A stretch of 64,000 nt of DNA from Cyclobacteriaceae bacterium (GTDB taxonomy: Bacteria; Bacteroidota; Bacteroidia; Cytophagales; Cyclobacteriaceae): contig CP129487.1 of NCBI GenBank assembly GCA_030584025.1, positions 2,356,001 through 2,420,000 on the forward strand. The letters are read 5' to 3'. Within the stretch, counting starts at the first letter, position 1, and the number at the start of each line of letters is the position of its first letter. The notes beneath the pieces are model-generated. The model searched no databases and was not told where the DNA came from. It worked only from the letters and a program-made list of their open reading frames with translations. A program made the position numbers and the translations under genes. This document shows positions 1 to 8,373 of the stretch, in pieces.

Positions 1-1
1 A

Positions 2-2044
2 TTCATTTTGGGTGCCTTCTGTTCAGCGTTAGCCGGTTTTATCGGTATGAAGGTGGCAACCAAAGCAAACGTGCGCACTACTCAGGCTGCACGTACCAGC
101 TTAGGCCGCGCCCTTGAGGTTGCTTTTGCCGGTGGTTCAGTTATGGGTATGGGCGTTGTTGGTCTTGGTGTGTTAGGGTTAAGCACCTTGTTCATCATTT
201 ACTCTAACATGTTTGGTATTGATAACCAGGCAAACCTGACCCAGGTAATTACTATCATCACTGGATTTTCATTTGGTGCTTCTTCTATTGCACTTTTTGC
301 TCGTGTTGGTGGTGGTATTTATACCAAAGCTGCTGACGTAGGCGCTGACCTGGTAGGTAAAGTTGAAGCCGGTATTCCTGAAGATCACCCTTTGAACCCT
401 GCAACGATCGCAGATAACGTTGGTGACAACGTAGGTGACGTTGCCGGTATGGGTGCCGACTTATTCGAATCATACGTAGGTTCCATTGTTGGTACCATGG
501 TATTGGGTGCCGCGTTTATGGTGCCTGGTTTTGTAGATAATTTCAACGGACTTTCTGCGGTATTACTTCCGCTTGTTTTAGCTGGAGTAGGAATTGTAAT
601 GTCGTTCCTCGGAACATTCTTTGTTCGCGTAAAAGAAGGCGGTGATCCGCAAAGAGCTTTGAACATGGGTGAATTCATTTCATCAGGTTTAATGATTGCC
701 GCTTCTTATTTCATTATTACCAATATGCTCCCTGAGCAGTGGACGTTCACTGATCCATTGTACACCAATGATGACGGAACTCCATTTGTTCGCACCATGA
801 CCGCTATGGGCGTATTCTGGGCAACCGTAATCGGTTTGATTGCCGGTTTGATGGTTGGTCTGATTACAGAATACTATACCGGTATGGGCAAGAAGCCAGT
901 GGTTTCTATTGTTCGTCAGTCTTCAACAGGTGCGGCAACTAACATCATTGCGGGCCTGGGCGTGGGTATGATGTCAACCGCCCTTCCGATCATCATCATT
1001 GCATTTTCAATCATTGGCGCGTTCTACTTCGGTGGATTGTACGGTATCGCGATTGCTGCAGTAGGTATGCTTTCAAACCTGGGTATTCAATTAGCTGTGG
1101 ATGCTTACGGTCCTATTTCTGACAATGCCGGTGGTATTGCTGAAATGTCGGAGTTACCGAAGGATGTACGTACCCGCACTGATAAGTTGGATGCGGTTGG
1201 AAATACCACAGCGGCTATCGGTAAAGGTTTTGCTATTGCTTCTGCTGCGCTTACCGCCCTTGCTCTGTTTGGTGCGTTCATGACAACCGCCAAGCTTGGC
1301 TCTATTGATGTATCAAAAGCCAACGTAATGGCTGGTTTATTCATCGGAGGTATGTTGCCTTTCGTATTCTCAGCTATGGCGATGGGCGCTGTTGGTCGTG
1401 CCGCGATGTCGATGATTGAAGAAGTGAGACGCCAGTTTACTTCCATCCCGCAATTGAAAGCTGCATTGGATGCCATGAAACGCAATGGCGACAAGGCTAT
1501 TGAAGAATGGTCGGATGAAGACAAGAAAATATTCCATGAAGCAGATGGCAAGGCCGAATACGGTAAGTGTGTGGAGATTTCTACACAGGCTGCCATTCGT
1601 CAAATGGTGTTACCTGGCCTTATGGCCGTTATTGCTCCGGTACTAATTGCTTTCCTGCCGGGCTTCGGTGTGGAAGCATTGGGTGGTATGTTGGCCGGTG
1701 TTACCGTATCGGGTGTATTGATGGCTATTTTCCAATCGAATGCCGGTGGCGCCTGGGATAATGCCAAGAAAAGCTTTGAAGAAGGTGTTGAAATCAACGG
1801 CCAGAAGTACTATAAGAAATCTGAACCACACAAAGCAGCAGTTGTGGGCGACACGGTAGGTGATCCGTTCAAGGATACTTCCGGTCCTTCCCTGAACATC
1901 TTGTTAAAACTGATGTCGGTAGTGGCCTTGGTTATTGCTCCGCTTTTGGCTCCATCTTCACAAATGGAAGCAAATGTAGAACAGACCAAACCGACTATTG
2001 AAGTAGTAAGCACCACCCCTGCTGATGAGGCAGAGGTAAAATAA
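2..2044 (+). CDS. hppA: Membrane-bound (H+ or Na+) pyrophosphatase, 5'-truncated by window edge
   Basis: An integral-membrane pyrophosphatase that couples PPi hydrolysis to cation pumping across the inner membrane. The reading frame is open from base 2, so the start codon and probably several dozen residues lie upstream. Visible motifs are the PPi/Mg-binding DVGADLVGKVE (the family DX7KXE motif) and the following DNVGDNVGDVAG acidic loop, plus many hydrophobic helices. The segment GNTTAAIGKGF carries Ala where K+-independent enzymes carry Lys, which in this family points to the K+-dependent class. Whether it pumps H+ or Na+ cannot be decided from what is visible. The C-terminus carries a short Glu/Thr-rich tail. 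A hairpin terminator follows the stop, so the gene is probably the end of its transcript. Confidence 0.96.
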   Translation, partial: FILGAFCSALAGFIGMKVATKANVRTTQAARTSLGRALEVAFAGGSVMGMGVVGLGVLGLSTLFIIYSNMFGIDNQANLTQVITIITGFSFGASSIALFARVGGGIYTKAADVGADLVGKVEAGIPEDHPLNPATIADNVGDNVGDVAGMGADLFESYVGSIVGTMVLGAAFMVPGFVDNFNGLSAVLLPLVLAGVGIVMSFLGTFFVRVKEGGDPQRALNMGEFISSGLMIAASYFIITNMLPEQWTFTDPLYTNDDGTPFVRTMTAMGVFWATVIGLIAGLMVGLITEYYTGMGKKPVVSIVRQSSTGAATNIIAGLGVGMMSTALPIIIIAFSIIGAFYFGGLYGIAIAAVGMLSNLGIQLAVDAYGPISDNAGGIAEMSELPKDVRTRTDKLDAVGNTTAAIGKGFAIASAALTALALFGAFMTTAKLGSIDVSKANVMAGLFIGGMLPFVFSAMAMGAVGRAAMSMIEEVRRQFTSIPQLKAALDAMKRNGDKAIEEWSDEDKKIFHEADGKAEYGKCVEISTQAAIRQMVLPGLMAVIAPVLIAFLPGFGVEALGGMLAGVTVSGVLMAIFQSNAGGAWDNAKKSFEEGVEINGQKYYKKSEPHKAAVVGDTVGDPFKDTSGPSLNILLKLMSVVALVIAPLLAPSSQMEANVEQTKPTIEVVSTTPADEAEVK

Positions 2045-2061
2045 TATTTTTTGAATCTTTG

Positions 2062-2090
2062 AAAACCCTGACCTAACCGTCAGGGTTTTT
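2062..2090 (+). terminator. Rho-independent terminator after hppA
   Basis: An 11-bp perfect stem (AAAACCCTGAC paired with GTCAGGGTTTT) around a 6-nt loop, followed by a T-rich run, 18 bases past the hppA stop codon. Its distal end overlaps TATTTTTG (2090-2097), which matches the Bacteroidota -7 consensus TAnnTTTG and could start the next gene, though no good -33 element is seen. Confidence 0.8.
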
Positions 2091-2116
2091 ATTTTTGTAC
2101 CAAAACGACCAACTCT

Positions 2117-2545
2117 ATGCGTAACACCTTGTCCCTGATTTTTCTGTTTTTTTCGTTAAGCGCCTTTAGCCAAACTTCCGTTTTGGGTCAATGGAAATCC
2201 ATTGATGACAATACAGGCGAGACCAAATCCATTGTTGAGATTTTTGAGCGCGGTGGGCTGATCTACGGAAAAGTGATCAAAATATTCCCCAAGCCCGGCA
2301 AGGACACGGACCCCGTATGTGAAAAATGTCCGAAGGATGATGAACGGTTTCAAAAAAAGATTCTCGGCATGGAGATCATCCGGAAGCTAAAAAAAGATGG
2401 AGATGAATACGCTGAAGGAGATATTCTGGATCCCGAGGCTGGAAAAGTTTACCGATGTAAAATCTGGCTCGAAGGCAAAGACCTTAAAGTTCGCGGGTAT
2501 TGGGGGCCTGTATGGCGCACCCAAACGTGGAAAAGAGTATCTTAA
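2117..2545 (+). CDS. DUF2147 family secreted protein
   Basis: A 142-residue protein with a cleavable signal peptide (hydrophobic stretch at about residues 4-17, then AFSQ). The mature part has the DUF2147 pattern: an opening LGQWKSIDD followed by a basic strand-rich core, a central CEKCPKDD segment (CxxC), and the closing GYWGPVWRTQTWKR. The function of DUF2147 is not established; proteins of this family are small periplasmic or exported beta-barrel-like (lipocalin-type) domains. It stands alone between the hppA terminator and the sigma-factor gene, so context gives no clear role. Start chosen at the ATG that gives a complete signal peptide. Confidence 0.85.
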   Translation: MRNTLSLIFLFFSLSAFSQTSVLGQWKSIDDNTGETKSIVEIFERGGLIYGKVIKIFPKPGKDTDPVCEKCPKDDERFQKKILGMEIIRKLKKDGDEYAEGDILDPEAGKVYRCKIWLEGKDLKVRGYWGPVWRTQTWKRVS

Positions 2546-2639
2546 CCACTGAAAAAAACAGGTAATCGATAAATCTAAAAGAAATCCCGTACACGGGTTA
2601 CATCGCACATACCCAATGGTATACAAGTCGAGCTCAGTA

Positions 2640-3179
2640 ATGGAAGAAAAGGAGATCTTTGACCGCATCTGTCGAGGCGATGAGAAGGCTCTGGAGTTCC
2701 TATACAAGAAATATTACAGGATGATGACCAAATTGGTTATCACCAACAGTGGAACGGAAGAAGAGGCCCGCGACATTTATCAGGATGCCCTGGTGGTTTT
2801 CTGGCAAAAAGCAACCTCCGGAAAGCTGGTAATGACCTCCAAAATCAGCACATATATCTACAGTATATGCCAGAATTTGTGGAGAAAGGAATTGGACCGC
2901 AAAAAGCGCCTTTCCAATGAAGAAAAGGATGTTGCGGTAACATTGGACACTGAAACCGAGGAGCGGAACAGAATTATCGCCCAATGTATTGAACAACTGG
3001 GCGAAACCTGCAAGAAGGTTTTGATGTATTACTACTTTGAAGAAATGTCGATGCAGGACATTGCCGAAAAATTGGGATTTGCCAATACGGATACTGCAAA
3101 GACAAAGAAATATAAGTGTAAAAAGAAATTAGATGAATTGGTGAAGGCTCAGTACTCTGAGCGGGACTTTTTAGATTAA
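2640..3179 (+). CDS. ECF-type RNA polymerase sigma factor (sigma-70 family)
   Basis: About 179 residues with the two-domain layout of ECF sigma factors. Region 2 is near the N-terminus (FLYKKYYRMMTKLV, then EARDIYQDALVVFWQK), with a charged linker and a C-terminal region 4 (MYYYFEEMSMQDIAEKLGF followed by a basic helix). It would direct RNA polymerase to a dedicated set of promoters. The ATG at 2640 is preferred because it places the conserved domain at the N-terminus; an in-frame ATG at 2616 would add 8 residues, and neither has a strong ribosome binding site. The next gene begins 4 bases after the stop and encodes a membrane protein likely to act as its anti-sigma partner. Target promoters cannot be inferred. 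Confidence 0.9.
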   Translation: MEEKEIFDRICRGDEKALEFLYKKYYRMMTKLVITNSGTEEEARDIYQDALVVFWQKATSGKLVMTSKISTYIYSICQNLWRKELDRKKRLSNEEKDVAVTLDTETEERNRIIAQCIEQLGETCKKVLMYYYFEEMSMQDIAEKLGFANTDTAKTKKYKCKKKLDELVKAQYSERDFLD

Positions 3180-3183
3180 GAAC

Positions 3184-4041
3184 ATGGCCTTAGAAAAGGA
3201 TTTAGAATTACTGGACGACTACCTGTCGAACCGCTTGAATGAGCAGGACAGGCAGGCTTTTGAGCAAAAGCTTGAGGCTGATCCGGAATTAAAAAAAGAA
3301 ATGCAGCTACAGCAATCGTTGGTAGAGAGCATTCGTCAGGCACGCGTTGCAGAGTTAAAAACAATGCTGAATAATATTCCGGTTGCTTCCATCTCCGGTG
3401 GGCAAACGGCATTATTTACAAAGGTGATCTCATCGGTGGTTGTGGTAGGCATTATATCAACCGCTGTTTACTTTTATTTTGATAAGGCAGAAACCCCCGA
3501 AACGACTACTATTGCAGAACAAAGTGAGCCATCAGAAACTCCTGAAACAGTAGCCATACCAGAACCGGAAAATGCACCGGAAGAAAATTCAGTTGTTGAT
3601 GAGCCCGATGAACCTCAGGTTATAGAAAAGAAAGCATCAGAAAAGAAAGTTGCTCCTTCAGCTGATCAAAAACCAAAGCTTGATTTGTTTACTCCGGAAG
3701 AAGAAGTGGCGAATGATCCCATACTTCAGCATGAACGCGAACAACTCGCCATCATTTCCGAGGCTTTTGTAACCTCAAGCATTGAAGTGGAAACAGATGC
3801 CAACAACAGAAAGTATAATTTCCACTACCTATTCAGAAATGGCAAACTGATTCTATACGGTTCGTTTGAAGAGAACCTGTATGAAATACTCGAATTCATT
3901 TCGCAGGATAAGCGCACGGTCTTCCTGTATTATAAATCCAGCTATTACCTGTTGGATGTAAAAAAAGACACACCCACAGAACTGGTGGCCATTCGTGATC
4001 CCAAGCTGATCCAAAAGTTAAAAGAGCATCGTGTAGACTGA
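3184..4041 (+). CDS. Membrane-anchored anti-sigma-like protein
   Basis: 285 residues. The N-terminal ~75 residues are a charged helical region (LELLDDYLSNRLNEQDRQAF) resembling the cytoplasmic sigma-binding segment of Bacteroidota anti-sigma factors. A single transmembrane helix follows at about residues 79-97 (VISSVVVVGIISTAVYFYF). Then comes a Pro/Glu-rich low-complexity linker of about 65 residues, and a C-terminal folded domain (about 185-285) with many aromatic beta-strand-like segments. No zinc-binding HxxxCxxC motif is present. The 4-base gap from the ECF sigma gene and the topology suggest it holds that sigma factor at the membrane and senses an envelope signal through the periplasmic domain. 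This role is inferred from position and layout; the C-terminal domain is not one I recognise. Confidence 0.65.
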   Translation: MALEKDLELLDDYLSNRLNEQDRQAFEQKLEADPELKKEMQLQQSLVESIRQARVAELKTMLNNIPVASISGGQTALFTKVISSVVVVGIISTAVYFYFDKAETPETTTIAEQSEPSETPETVAIPEPENAPEENSVVDEPDEPQVIEKKASEKKVAPSADQKPKLDLFTPEEEVANDPILQHEREQLAIISEAFVTSSIEVETDANNRKYNFHYLFRNGKLILYGSFEENLYEILEFISQDKRTVFLYYKSSYYLLDVKKDTPTELVAIRDPKLIQKLKEHRVD

Positions 4042-4057
4042 TTGAGGGGGAGCCAAT

Positions 4058-4091
4058 AAAAAGCCTCTGGTAAATTTCCAGAGGCTTTTTT
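4058..4091 (+). terminator. Rho-independent terminator after sigma/anti-sigma pair
   Basis: A 13-bp stem (AAAAAGCCTCTGG with CCAGAGGCTTTTT) around a short loop and ending in a T run, 16 bases past the stop of the anti-sigma-like gene. It ends the two-gene unit. Confidence 0.85.
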
Positions 4092-4097
4092 ATTTCC

Positions 4098-4105
4098 TAA
4101 ATTTG
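4098..4105 (+). promoter_or_regulatory. Candidate -7 element for the ftsX cluster
   Basis: TAAATTTG matches the Bacteroidota -7 consensus TAnnTTTG exactly and lies 6 bases before the ftsX ATG, directly after the terminator of the preceding unit. No convincing -33 TTTG at 19-21 bases upstream is visible, and the leader would be very short, so the call is tentative. Confidence 0.35.
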
Positions 4106-4111
4106 GCCGCT

Positions 4112-4999
4112 ATGCAAAAGTCCTACAGCAAGAAAAAACTGGGCAGTTACCCATCTGTTGGGGTTATCATCAGCATTACGCTAGCCCTGATCGTTATCGG
4201 ACTTTTCGGAATTGCCCTCATCTACTCCAATCAGCTAGAAAAACTGGTTCGTGACAACATTCGCATGGAAGTGTACCTGAATACCAACCTAACCGAAACC
4301 CAACGCGATCAGATTGAGAAAAAACTGGAGGCGCTACCCTACATCAGTAAAGAAACCCTGGGCCCTGCCCTTCAGTTTGTTTCCAAAGAACAAGCTGCCA
4401 AAGAATTTGTGGAGAAAACCGGAGAAGATTTTACTGAATTATTGGGAGAAAACCCGCTGCATGATGCCTACCTGGTCAGCATTGATCCCAACTTTCATCA
4501 GGCCGAGGAGATGCAAAAAATAAAGAAAGAGATTGAAGGCATGAATGGAATCTTTCAGGTGGTACCAAAAGAAGGCCTGATTGAATCGGTTAATAAAAAT
4601 ATCACCAGCATATCACTCATTTTACTTGGGTTAGCCACCTTACTGCTCATAACCGTTGTGCTGTTAATCAATAATACGATCAGGCTTGCGTTATTTTCGC
4701 AACGGTTCCTCATCCGAAGCATGCAATTGGTGGGTGCCAAGCATTGGTTTATTCAACGACCGTTTATTGTTCGGTCACTGTTATACGGATTGATAGCCGC
4801 GTTGCTCGCTTCGGCTGGTATTGCTGCGTTGGTTAATTATGCGCACGGAGAAATTGAAGACCTTGTGCTGCTTATGAATAAAGACCATGTATTGATGCTG
4901 GCTTGTGCACTTGTAATTCTTGGCATGTTGGTCGCGGCAATCAGCACGTTTTTCTCCATTGGCCGCTATTTAAAAATGTCGCTTGACGAACTCTACTAG
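4112..4999 (+). CDS. ftsX: Cell division protein FtsX (permease-like)
   Basis: 295 residues. After a short basic N-terminus there is a first transmembrane helix (about residues 15-40), a large extracytoplasmic domain (about 45-165) and three further transmembrane helices, the standard FtsX layout. FtsX forms an ABC-type complex with the ATPase FtsE and transmits a signal to peptidoglycan hydrolases at the division septum. FtsE is not in the window; in Bacteroidota it is often encoded elsewhere. The ATG at 4112 is chosen over an upstream in-frame TTG because it begins the typical MQKSYSKKK leader and is preceded by a TAAATTTG element. It heads a run of same-strand genes (DUF3098, uppP, truB, ribF) with very short gaps, which suggests one transcript. 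Confidence 0.93.
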   Translation: MQKSYSKKKLGSYPSVGVIISITLALIVIGLFGIALIYSNQLEKLVRDNIRMEVYLNTNLTETQRDQIEKKLEALPYISKETLGPALQFVSKEQAAKEFVEKTGEDFTELLGENPLHDAYLVSIDPNFHQAEEMQKIKKEIEGMNGIFQVVPKEGLIESVNKNITSISLILLGLATLLLITVVLLINNTIRLALFSQRFLIRSMQLVGAKHWFIQRPFIVRSLLYGLIAALLASAGIAALVNYAHGEIEDLVLLMNKDHVLMLACALVILGMLVAAISTFFSIGRYLKMSLDELY

Positions 5000-5003
5000 T
5001 ATT

Positions 5004-5213
5004 ATGGAAAATAAACTCCCGTTTACAAAAAAGAATTATCAGATCATGGTACTTGGGCTGGTTACGCTAGTGATTGGCTTCATCGTGATGTCGCTCGATA
5101 AAGAAGATTATGGTTTTGGATTTCTTGGATTGACCTTGGGCCCGCTTATTGTATTAACCGGCTTTGTAATTGAAGTCGTGGCCGTGCTCTACCGTCCTGA
5201 TCAAAAGAAATAA
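5004..5213 (+). CDS. DUF3098 small membrane protein
   Basis: 69 residues with two transmembrane helices (about residues 13-31 and 42-62) separated by a short acidic loop (SLDKEDYGFGF). Length and pattern fit DUF3098, a family of unknown function found next to ftsX in Bacteroidota. Only 4 bases separate it from the ftsX stop, so translational coupling is likely. The start at ATG 5004 was chosen because the longer frame would overlap ftsX without need. The place between ftsX and uppP hints at an envelope or division role, but there is no direct evidence. Confidence 0.85.
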   Translation: MENKLPFTKKNYQIMVLGLVTLVIGFIVMSLDKEDYGFGFLGLTLGPLIVLTGFVIEVVAVLYRPDQKK

Positions 5214-5230
5214 CACCGTAACCATACTTC

Positions 5231-6025
5231 ATGTCGGTACTCGAATCGATTATACTGGCCATTATAGAAGGCCTGACTGAATTTCTTCCCGTTTCTTCTA
5301 CCGGTCATATCATTATCGGCTCGTCTGTAATGGGCATTGCTGACGATTCATTTACCAAAGTATTTACCGTGGCCATTCAATTTGGCGCCATTCTTTCTGT
5401 AATCGTTTTATACTGGAAAAAATTTCTTCAGTCGTTTGAGTTCTATTTCAAGTTGGGAGTCGCGTTTATACCCGCAGCCGTGGTTGGTCTTTTACTCAAC
5501 GACTACATTGATGCCTTGCTTGAACGCATTGAAGTAGTTGGCTTTATGTTGATCATTGGCGGAGTAATCTTTTTGTTTATCGATAAAGTATTCGAAGCCA
5601 ACGAAAAAAATCTGGATCAACGCATCACCTATCCGGTTGCGTTAAAGATTGGCATCTTTCAATGCATAGCCATGATCCCTGGCGTTTCCCGTTCCGCTGC
5701 CACCATTATTGGCGGACTCACGCAAAAATTAAACAAGAAAACGGCTGCCGAATTTTCTTTCTTTCTGGCCGTGCCCACCATGTTTGCCGCCACAGCTTAT
5801 AAGATGCTGGTTTTTTATAAAGATGGTCCCGGTTTTTCTGCTCAGGAGGTAAACCTGCTGATTATCGGAAATATAGTAGCATTTATCGTGGCCTTGATAG
5901 CGATTAAATCGTTCATCAGTTTCCTCACCAGGCATGGGTTTAAAGTTTTTGGGTATTACCGGATTGTGCTCGGCTTGGTTTTGTTAACCCTGTACTACCT
6001 GGGTGTTGATCTCGCTGTTGTGTAA
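5231..6025 (+). CDS. uppP: Undecaprenyl-diphosphatase (BacA/UppP)
   Basis: 264-residue multi-pass membrane enzyme that dephosphorylates undecaprenyl diphosphate so the lipid carrier can be reused in peptidoglycan and polysaccharide export; loss of function sensitises cells to bacitracin. Both family signatures are present: the N-terminal EGLTEFLPVSSTGH (residues 13-26) and the second PGVSRSAATIIGG. Length matches the family. The gene lies 17 bases after DUF3098, and its TAA stop shares one base with the ATG of truB, so the two are translationally coupled. Confidence 0.97.
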   Translation: MSVLESIILAIIEGLTEFLPVSSTGHIIIGSSVMGIADDSFTKVFTVAIQFGAILSVIVLYWKKFLQSFEFYFKLGVAFIPAAVVGLLLNDYIDALLERIEVVGFMLIIGGVIFLFIDKVFEANEKNLDQRITYPVALKIGIFQCIAMIPGVSRSAATIIGGLTQKLNKKTAAEFSFFLAVPTMFAATAYKMLVFYKDGPGFSAQEVNLLIIGNIVAFIVALIAIKSFISFLTRHGFKVFGYYRIVLGLVLLTLYYLGVDLAVV

Positions 6026-6678
6026 TGGAAAATCCTTCGGTTGATCGTGTGTTGCTCATTAACAAACCGCTTCAATGGACTTCCTTTGATGTGGTGAACA
6101 AGCTACGCTACAAACTGAAAATGAAAAAGATCGGTCATGCAGGAACACTGGATCCACTCGCCACAGGTTTGCTCATCATCTGCACCGGCAAAATGACCAA
6201 GCGCATTGAAGAATTTATGGGGCTGGAAAAAGAGTACACCGGAAAAATCGTGATCGGGCAAACAACTCCATCGCATGATTTGGAAACTGCAGTATCGGAC
6301 CCGGTTGATGTAAACCACATCACCCTGGATACCATACGCGCTGTTGCCCGCGAGTTAACCGGTAAAATTCAGCAAATACCACCGGCTCATTCGGCTATAA
6401 AAATTGGCGGGAAACGAGCTTATGCCATGGCGCGTAAAGGAAAAGACCCGGAACTTAAACCTCGCGAAGTGGAAGTAAGCGTCTTTGAAATCGTATCGTA
6501 TGAAAAGCCGGTTGTTGAATTCCGGATTGTTTGTTCGAAAGGCACTTACATACGCAGCCTCGTACGCGACCTGGGTGAAAAACTTGGCGTTGGCGCCTAT
6601 CTTTCACAACTTTGCCGCACCCGTATAGGTTCATATAAACTGGAGGACAGCCTGACGTTGGAAGAAGTGGAACCATGA
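6025..6678 (+). CDS. truB: tRNA pseudouridine(55) synthase TruB
   Basis: Converts U55 of the tRNA T-loop to pseudouridine. The catalytic motif GHAGTLDPLATGLL places the nucleophilic Asp at residue 43. The TruB motifs KxYxG-like (EKEYTGKIVIGQ), PPAHSAIKIGGKRAYAMAR and the C-terminal RIVCSKGTYIRSLVRDLG are all visible. At 217 residues it is shorter than the E. coli enzyme and lacks most of the C-terminal PUA-type domain, which is common in this phylum. It overlaps uppP by one base and ribF by four (ATGA), indicating one operon. The truB-ribF order is common in bacteria. Confidence 0.97.
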   Translation: MENPSVDRVLLINKPLQWTSFDVVNKLRYKLKMKKIGHAGTLDPLATGLLIICTGKMTKRIEEFMGLEKEYTGKIVIGQTTPSHDLETAVSDPVDVNHITLDTIRAVARELTGKIQQIPPAHSAIKIGGKRAYAMARKGKDPELKPREVEVSVFEIVSYEKPVVEFRIVCSKGTYIRSLVRDLGEKLGVGAYLSQLCRTRIGSYKLEDSLTLEEVEP

Positions 6679-7610
6679 AAATCTATCACACACCGGATGA
6701 TTTTGTAAAACTCACCAACGCTGTTGTAACCAGCGGCACATTTGATGGCGTTCATGTAGGCCATCAAAAAATTCTGGCGCGGTTAAAAGAAGTGGCCGAG
6801 AAATCAAGGGGCGAAACGGTAGTGATAACCTTCTGGCCTCATCCGCGGTTAGTGTTATATCCGGAAGATACCAGTCTGAAATTACTCAACACCTTTGAGG
6901 AAAAAGCTGAACTACTCAAACAAGAGGGCATTCGGCATTTAATCAGAATCCCGTTCACCAAAGAATTTTCAAATCTTTCATCAGAAGAATTCATTACCCG
7001 AATTCTGGTTGAGACCATCGGTACAAAAAAATTGGTGATTGGCTACGATCATCGCTTTGGCCACAACCGTGAAGGCAGCTTTGAAGAGTTAAAAGTCAAC
7101 GGACCACGCTATGGATTTGATGTAGAAGAAATTCCTCCGCAAGATGTTGATAACATTACGGTGAGCTCCACAAAAATTCGCAAAGCGCTTGAAAGCGGTG
7201 ATATCGAAACAGCCAATCATTTGCTTGGCAAGCCCTACAGCATCAGCGGACGCGTAATCAAGGGAGACCGGTTAGGTCGGTTAATCGGATTCCCCACGGC
7301 CAACATTGACATTGACACACATTACAAGTTAATTCCTGTTGACGGAATATATTCAGTAACAGCATCGCACGAAGGGCAAACCTATAAAGGCATGCTTTAT
7401 ATCGGGTACAGACCCACCGTTGGTGGTGCGCACAAATCCATAGAAGTGAATATTTTTGATTTCGATAAAGATATTTATGGTGAAACACTTACCATAAAAT
7501 TCATCAACATGATTCGCAGCGATATGAAATTCAACGACCTGGATGAACTCAAAGAACAACTTCATCGCGATAAAGAAGAAGCTTTGAAACAGCTGAAAGA
7601 AGTGTTGTGA
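6675..7610 (+). CDS. ribF: Bifunctional riboflavin kinase / FAD synthetase RibF
   Basis: 311 residues making FMN and FAD from riboflavin. The N-terminal nucleotidyltransferase half has GTFDGVHVGHQ (residues 21-31) and SSTKIRKAL near residue 170. The C-terminal kinase half (from about residue 185) begins with a GRVIKGDRLGRLIGFPTANI segment, the riboflavin-kinase signature. The full domain order and length match the family. It overlaps the truB stop by four bases and ends the forward run that starts at ftsX. No FMN riboswitch is seen upstream. Confidence 0.97.
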   Translation: MKIYHTPDDFVKLTNAVVTSGTFDGVHVGHQKILARLKEVAEKSRGETVVITFWPHPRLVLYPEDTSLKLLNTFEEKAELLKQEGIRHLIRIPFTKEFSNLSSEEFITRILVETIGTKKLVIGYDHRFGHNREGSFEELKVNGPRYGFDVEEIPPQDVDNITVSSTKIRKALESGDIETANHLLGKPYSISGRVIKGDRLGRLIGFPTANIDIDTHYKLIPVDGIYSVTASHEGQTYKGMLYIGYRPTVGGAHKSIEVNIFDFDKDIYGETLTIKFINMIRSDMKFNDLDELKEQLHRDKEEALKQLKEVL

Positions 7611-7652
7611 ATTGAAAGCTGATTACAGAGATTTACTGAAAACAAACCAACT

Positions 7653-8351
7653 ATGATCAATAAAGTTGTAGCCGATGCGGATGAAGCCCTTCATGACATT
7701 ACCGATAATGTAACCCTGATGCTGGGTGGCTTCGGACTTTCAGGCATTCCCGAAAATTGCATCCAGGCGTTGTTACGAAAAGGCGTGAAAGGTCTTACCT
7801 GCATTTCGAACAATGCCGGTGTTGACGATTTCGGAATTGGCTTGCTGCTTAAAACGCGGCAGGTAAAAAAAATGATTTCATCGTATGTGGGTGAAAATGC
7901 GGAGTTCGAGCGACAGTTGCTCTCGGGAGAGTTGGAAGTTGATCTCATTCCGCAAGGCACTCTGGCTGAGCGTATTCGTGCAGGTGGTGCAGGCATTCCG
8001 GCCTTCTTCACCCCGGCAGGTTATGGAACCGAAGTGGCTGAAGGAAAAGAGGTACGCGAGTTCCATGGTAAGATGTATTTAATGGAGCATTGGCTTCGCG
8101 CTGATTTTTCATTGGTAAAAGCCTGGAAGGGCGATACAGCAGGCAACCTGGTGTTTCGTGGCACATCACGAAATTTCAACCCCATGATGGCTGCAGCCGG
8201 AAAAATTACCATCGCAGAAGTGGAAGAACTTGTGCCCCTCGGAGAACTTGATCCCAACCAGATTCACACCCCGGGCATTTACGTGCAACGGATTTTTGAA
8301 GGGAAGAATTATGAGAAGAGAATTGAGCAACGAACCATTACTAAATTTTGA
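7653..8351 (+). CDS. scoA: 3-oxoacid CoA-transferase subunit A (SCOT alpha)
   Basis: 232 residues of the CoA-transferase family I alpha subunit. It opens with a conserved LMLGGFGLSGIPENCI segment and contains GAGIPAFFTPAGYGTEVAEGKE and the RGTSRNFNPMMAAAGKITIAEVEE region of this family. With the beta subunit it exchanges CoA between succinyl-CoA and acetoacetate (or a related 3-oxoacid), linking ketone-body or branched-chain breakdown to central metabolism. Unusually, the beta gene does not follow directly but after 241 bases of repeat-rich DNA. The gene starts 42 bases after ribF. Confidence 0.95.
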   Translation: MINKVVADADEALHDITDNVTLMLGGFGLSGIPENCIQALLRKGVKGLTCISNNAGVDDFGIGLLLKTRQVKKMISSYVGENAEFERQLLSGELEVDLIPQGTLAERIRAGGAGIPAFFTPAGYGTEVAEGKEVREFHGKMYLMEHWLRADFSLVKAWKGDTAGNLVFRGTSRNFNPMMAAAGKITIAEVEELVPLGELDPNQIHTPGIYVQRIFEGKNYEKRIEQRTITKF

Positions 8352-8373
8352 AAATTTATCAAGTTTAAGAAAA

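Noticed and set aside
1105..1596. A long minus-strand open frame (163 codons) across hppA
   Set aside because: It is the shadow of a strongly conserved gene on the plus strand, with no family motif of its own and no start signal.
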